6,260 nucleotides of DNA. It comes from Flavobacteriales bacterium UBA5422 (lineage in GTDB: Bacteria > Bacteroidota > Bacteroidia > Flavobacteriales_D > Crocinitomicaceae). Below, piece by piece: positions 5,489 through 6,260 of the stretch. Every line of letters begins with the position of its first letter. Position 1 is the stretch's first letter. The translations under genes and the position numbers were made by a program. The notes under the pieces were generated by a model. It was not told the DNA's origin. It ran no database searches and saw only the letters and a list, made by a program, of their open reading frames with translations. The stretch lies in contig DHNG01000029.1 in the NCBI GenBank assembly GCA_002409405.1, forward strand, positions 25,693 through 31,952, read 5' to 3'.

Positions 5489-6130
5489 ATGGAAAACTTT
5501 TTAAGAGAAACAGCATATTTAAATTATTCACATCCTGCATTTGATGAATTTCTGAAGGATACGGCATTACATGGAAGTGAAACCGACAAAGCAGTACAGC
5601 TCTATTACCGGGTGCGGGATTCCTTTTTATATGACCCGTTCCACCTGGATTTGCGTCCTCAATCGTTAACGGCATCTGGTGTTCTCACAAAAAAACGGGC
5701 ATGGTGTGTGGAAAAAGCAATTGTACTGGCTGCCTGTGCAAGAAAGCAAGGAATTCCTTCCAGTCTGGGGTATGCAATTGTGGTCAATCACATCGGGACG
5801 GATAAACTGGAAAGCTACCTTCGGAAGAAAGAGATTGTATTTCATGGGTATGTGTCCCTGTTTCTGGATGGAAAATGGGTAAAGTGCACCCCTGCATTTG
5901 ATCAGAAAGTGTGCCGGATCAACAAAGTTTCTCCCTTGAATTGGGATGGGGAAACAGACTCAATGTTTCAGGAGTTTGAAGGCAATCAGCAATTCATGGA
6001 ATACGTTCATTTCTATGGTGAATTTGATGATGTTCCTGTAGAGTTAATGAACAGTGAGATGAAAAAACACTATCCTCATCTGTTCGAAGAAGTTTACGAT
6101 TCCAAAGAATTTTCTTTTTTTCACATGTGA
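5489..6130 (+). CDS. Transglutaminase-like superfamily protein
   Basis: A 213-residue protein with the papain-like transglutaminase core. The nucleophile context is A-W-C73-V-E-K-A-I-V-L followed by ACARKQGIPSSLGYA, where a helix carrying the Cys is followed by the GIP turn and a beta strand. H119 in FHGYVSLFLDGKW and D138 in CTPAFDQ complete a plausible Cys-His-Asp triad in the correct order and spacing. There is no signal peptide or membrane helix, so it is probably cytoplasmic. Bacterial members act as proteases, amidases or amide-bond-forming enzymes, and the substrate here is unknown. The residues after about 150 are a C-terminal extension rich in acidic and aromatic residues. AGGTGA at 5471-5476 lies 12 bases before the ATG and may help initiation. 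It is divergently transcribed from the membrane-protein gene across 44 bases. Confidence 0.88.
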   Translation: MENFLRETAYLNYSHPAFDEFLKDTALHGSETDKAVQLYYRVRDSFLYDPFHLDLRPQSLTASGVLTKKRAWCVEKAIVLAACARKQGIPSSLGYAIVVNHIGTDKLESYLRKKEIVFHGYVSLFLDGKWVKCTPAFDQKVCRINKVSPLNWDGETDSMFQEFEGNQQFMEYVHFYGEFDDVPVELMNSEMKKHYPHLFEEVYDSKEFSFFHM

Positions 6131-6260
6131 ATGCAGTGCGATTGACGATTTCCTTCGCGTCATAGCGAGCCGATTAATAGCTCCAACATTGCCCTGAAAC
6201 TAAGCCTAGAATGACTGTGTCTTTTTCTCGCCAAGTTGCCAAGTCGCGGTTAACAGATAC
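6131..6260. other. 3' flank without a recognised gene
   Basis: These 130 bases follow the transglutaminase-like gene to the window edge. No coding frame is convincing. The stretch has a locally different texture, with CG-containing words such as CTTCGCGTCATAGCGAGCCG at 6153-6172, then a CGCCAAG-type repeat near the end. It may be the edge of a dispersed intergenic repeat. Confidence 0.4.
6228..6247. repeat. Short tandem octamer repeat (TYGCCAAG)
   Basis: TCGCCAAG (6228-6235) is followed directly by TTGCCAAG (6236-6243) and then TCGC, so an 8-base unit is repeated twice with the start of a third copy. Similar CGCCAAGT words recur in intergenic repeats of some Bacteroidota genomes, which is recalled rather than searched. 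Only one cluster is visible here, so its status as a dispersed element cannot be judged. Confidence 0.35.

Noticed and set aside
5445..5675. N-terminal extension of the minus-strand membrane protein up to 5675
   Set aside because: It lies antisense to the well-supported transglutaminase-like gene, reads as low-plausibility sequence, and would bury the predicted promoter at 5464-5471. The start at 5444 gives a sensible protein.
5679..5882. Plus-strand open frame inside the transglutaminase-like gene in another frame
   Set aside because: It is nested wholly within the region encoding the catalytic Cys and His and has no independent start signal or family resemblance.
1..6260. CRISPR array, insertion sequence, tRNA or rRNA
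   Set aside because: No regularly spaced repeats, transposase frame, terminal inverted repeats, or tRNA/rRNA-like conserved segments were seen on either strand.

Overview
The window looks like Bacteroidota DNA, most likely a Flavobacteriales-type genome. It is AT-leaning, most starts lack a clear Shine-Dalgarno sequence, and several intergenic gaps carry the phylum's TAnnTTTG promoter element. It also encodes a TonB-dependent receptor with an N-terminal carboxypeptidase-D-like domain and a lipoprotein with an LASC lipobox. No rRNA, tRNA, CRISPR array or insertion sequence was seen.

Layout. Positions 1-1427 (+) hold the 3' end of a class I SAM methyltransferase, followed 8 bases later by a thioredoxin-reductase-like flavoprotein. 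The flavoprotein has a CPYC redox pair and an N-terminal twin-arginine-like leader. It converges on a minus-strand Fur-family regulator (1434-1823, Zur-like). Divergent from the regulator is a plus-strand run: a small His/Cys-rich membrane or exported protein (1929-2246), a TonB-dependent outer-membrane receptor (2304-4547), and a 71-residue His/Cys-rich lipoprotein (4549-4764) that starts one base after the receptor stop. A hairpin-bearing gap follows, then a minus-strand four-helix membrane protein of unknown function (4869-5444). Divergent from that is a transglutaminase-like cysteine-protease-fold protein (5489-6130). The last 130 bases contain no convincing gene but carry a short octamer repeat.

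How it fits together. The centre (1434-4764) reads as a metal-acquisition locus, with zinc as the best guess. A Zur-like repressor is transcribed away from the receptor genes. The shared intergenic region contains two 13-bp sites of the form GCAACAnnnTTGC, placed over the predicted promoter elements of both directions. The receptor plug resembles ZnuD-type zinc/copper receptors, and both small proteins beside it are rich in potential metal ligands. The metal identity and the roles of the two small proteins are inferences. The flanking methyltransferase/flavoprotein pair and membrane-protein/transglutaminase pair have no demonstrated link to it.
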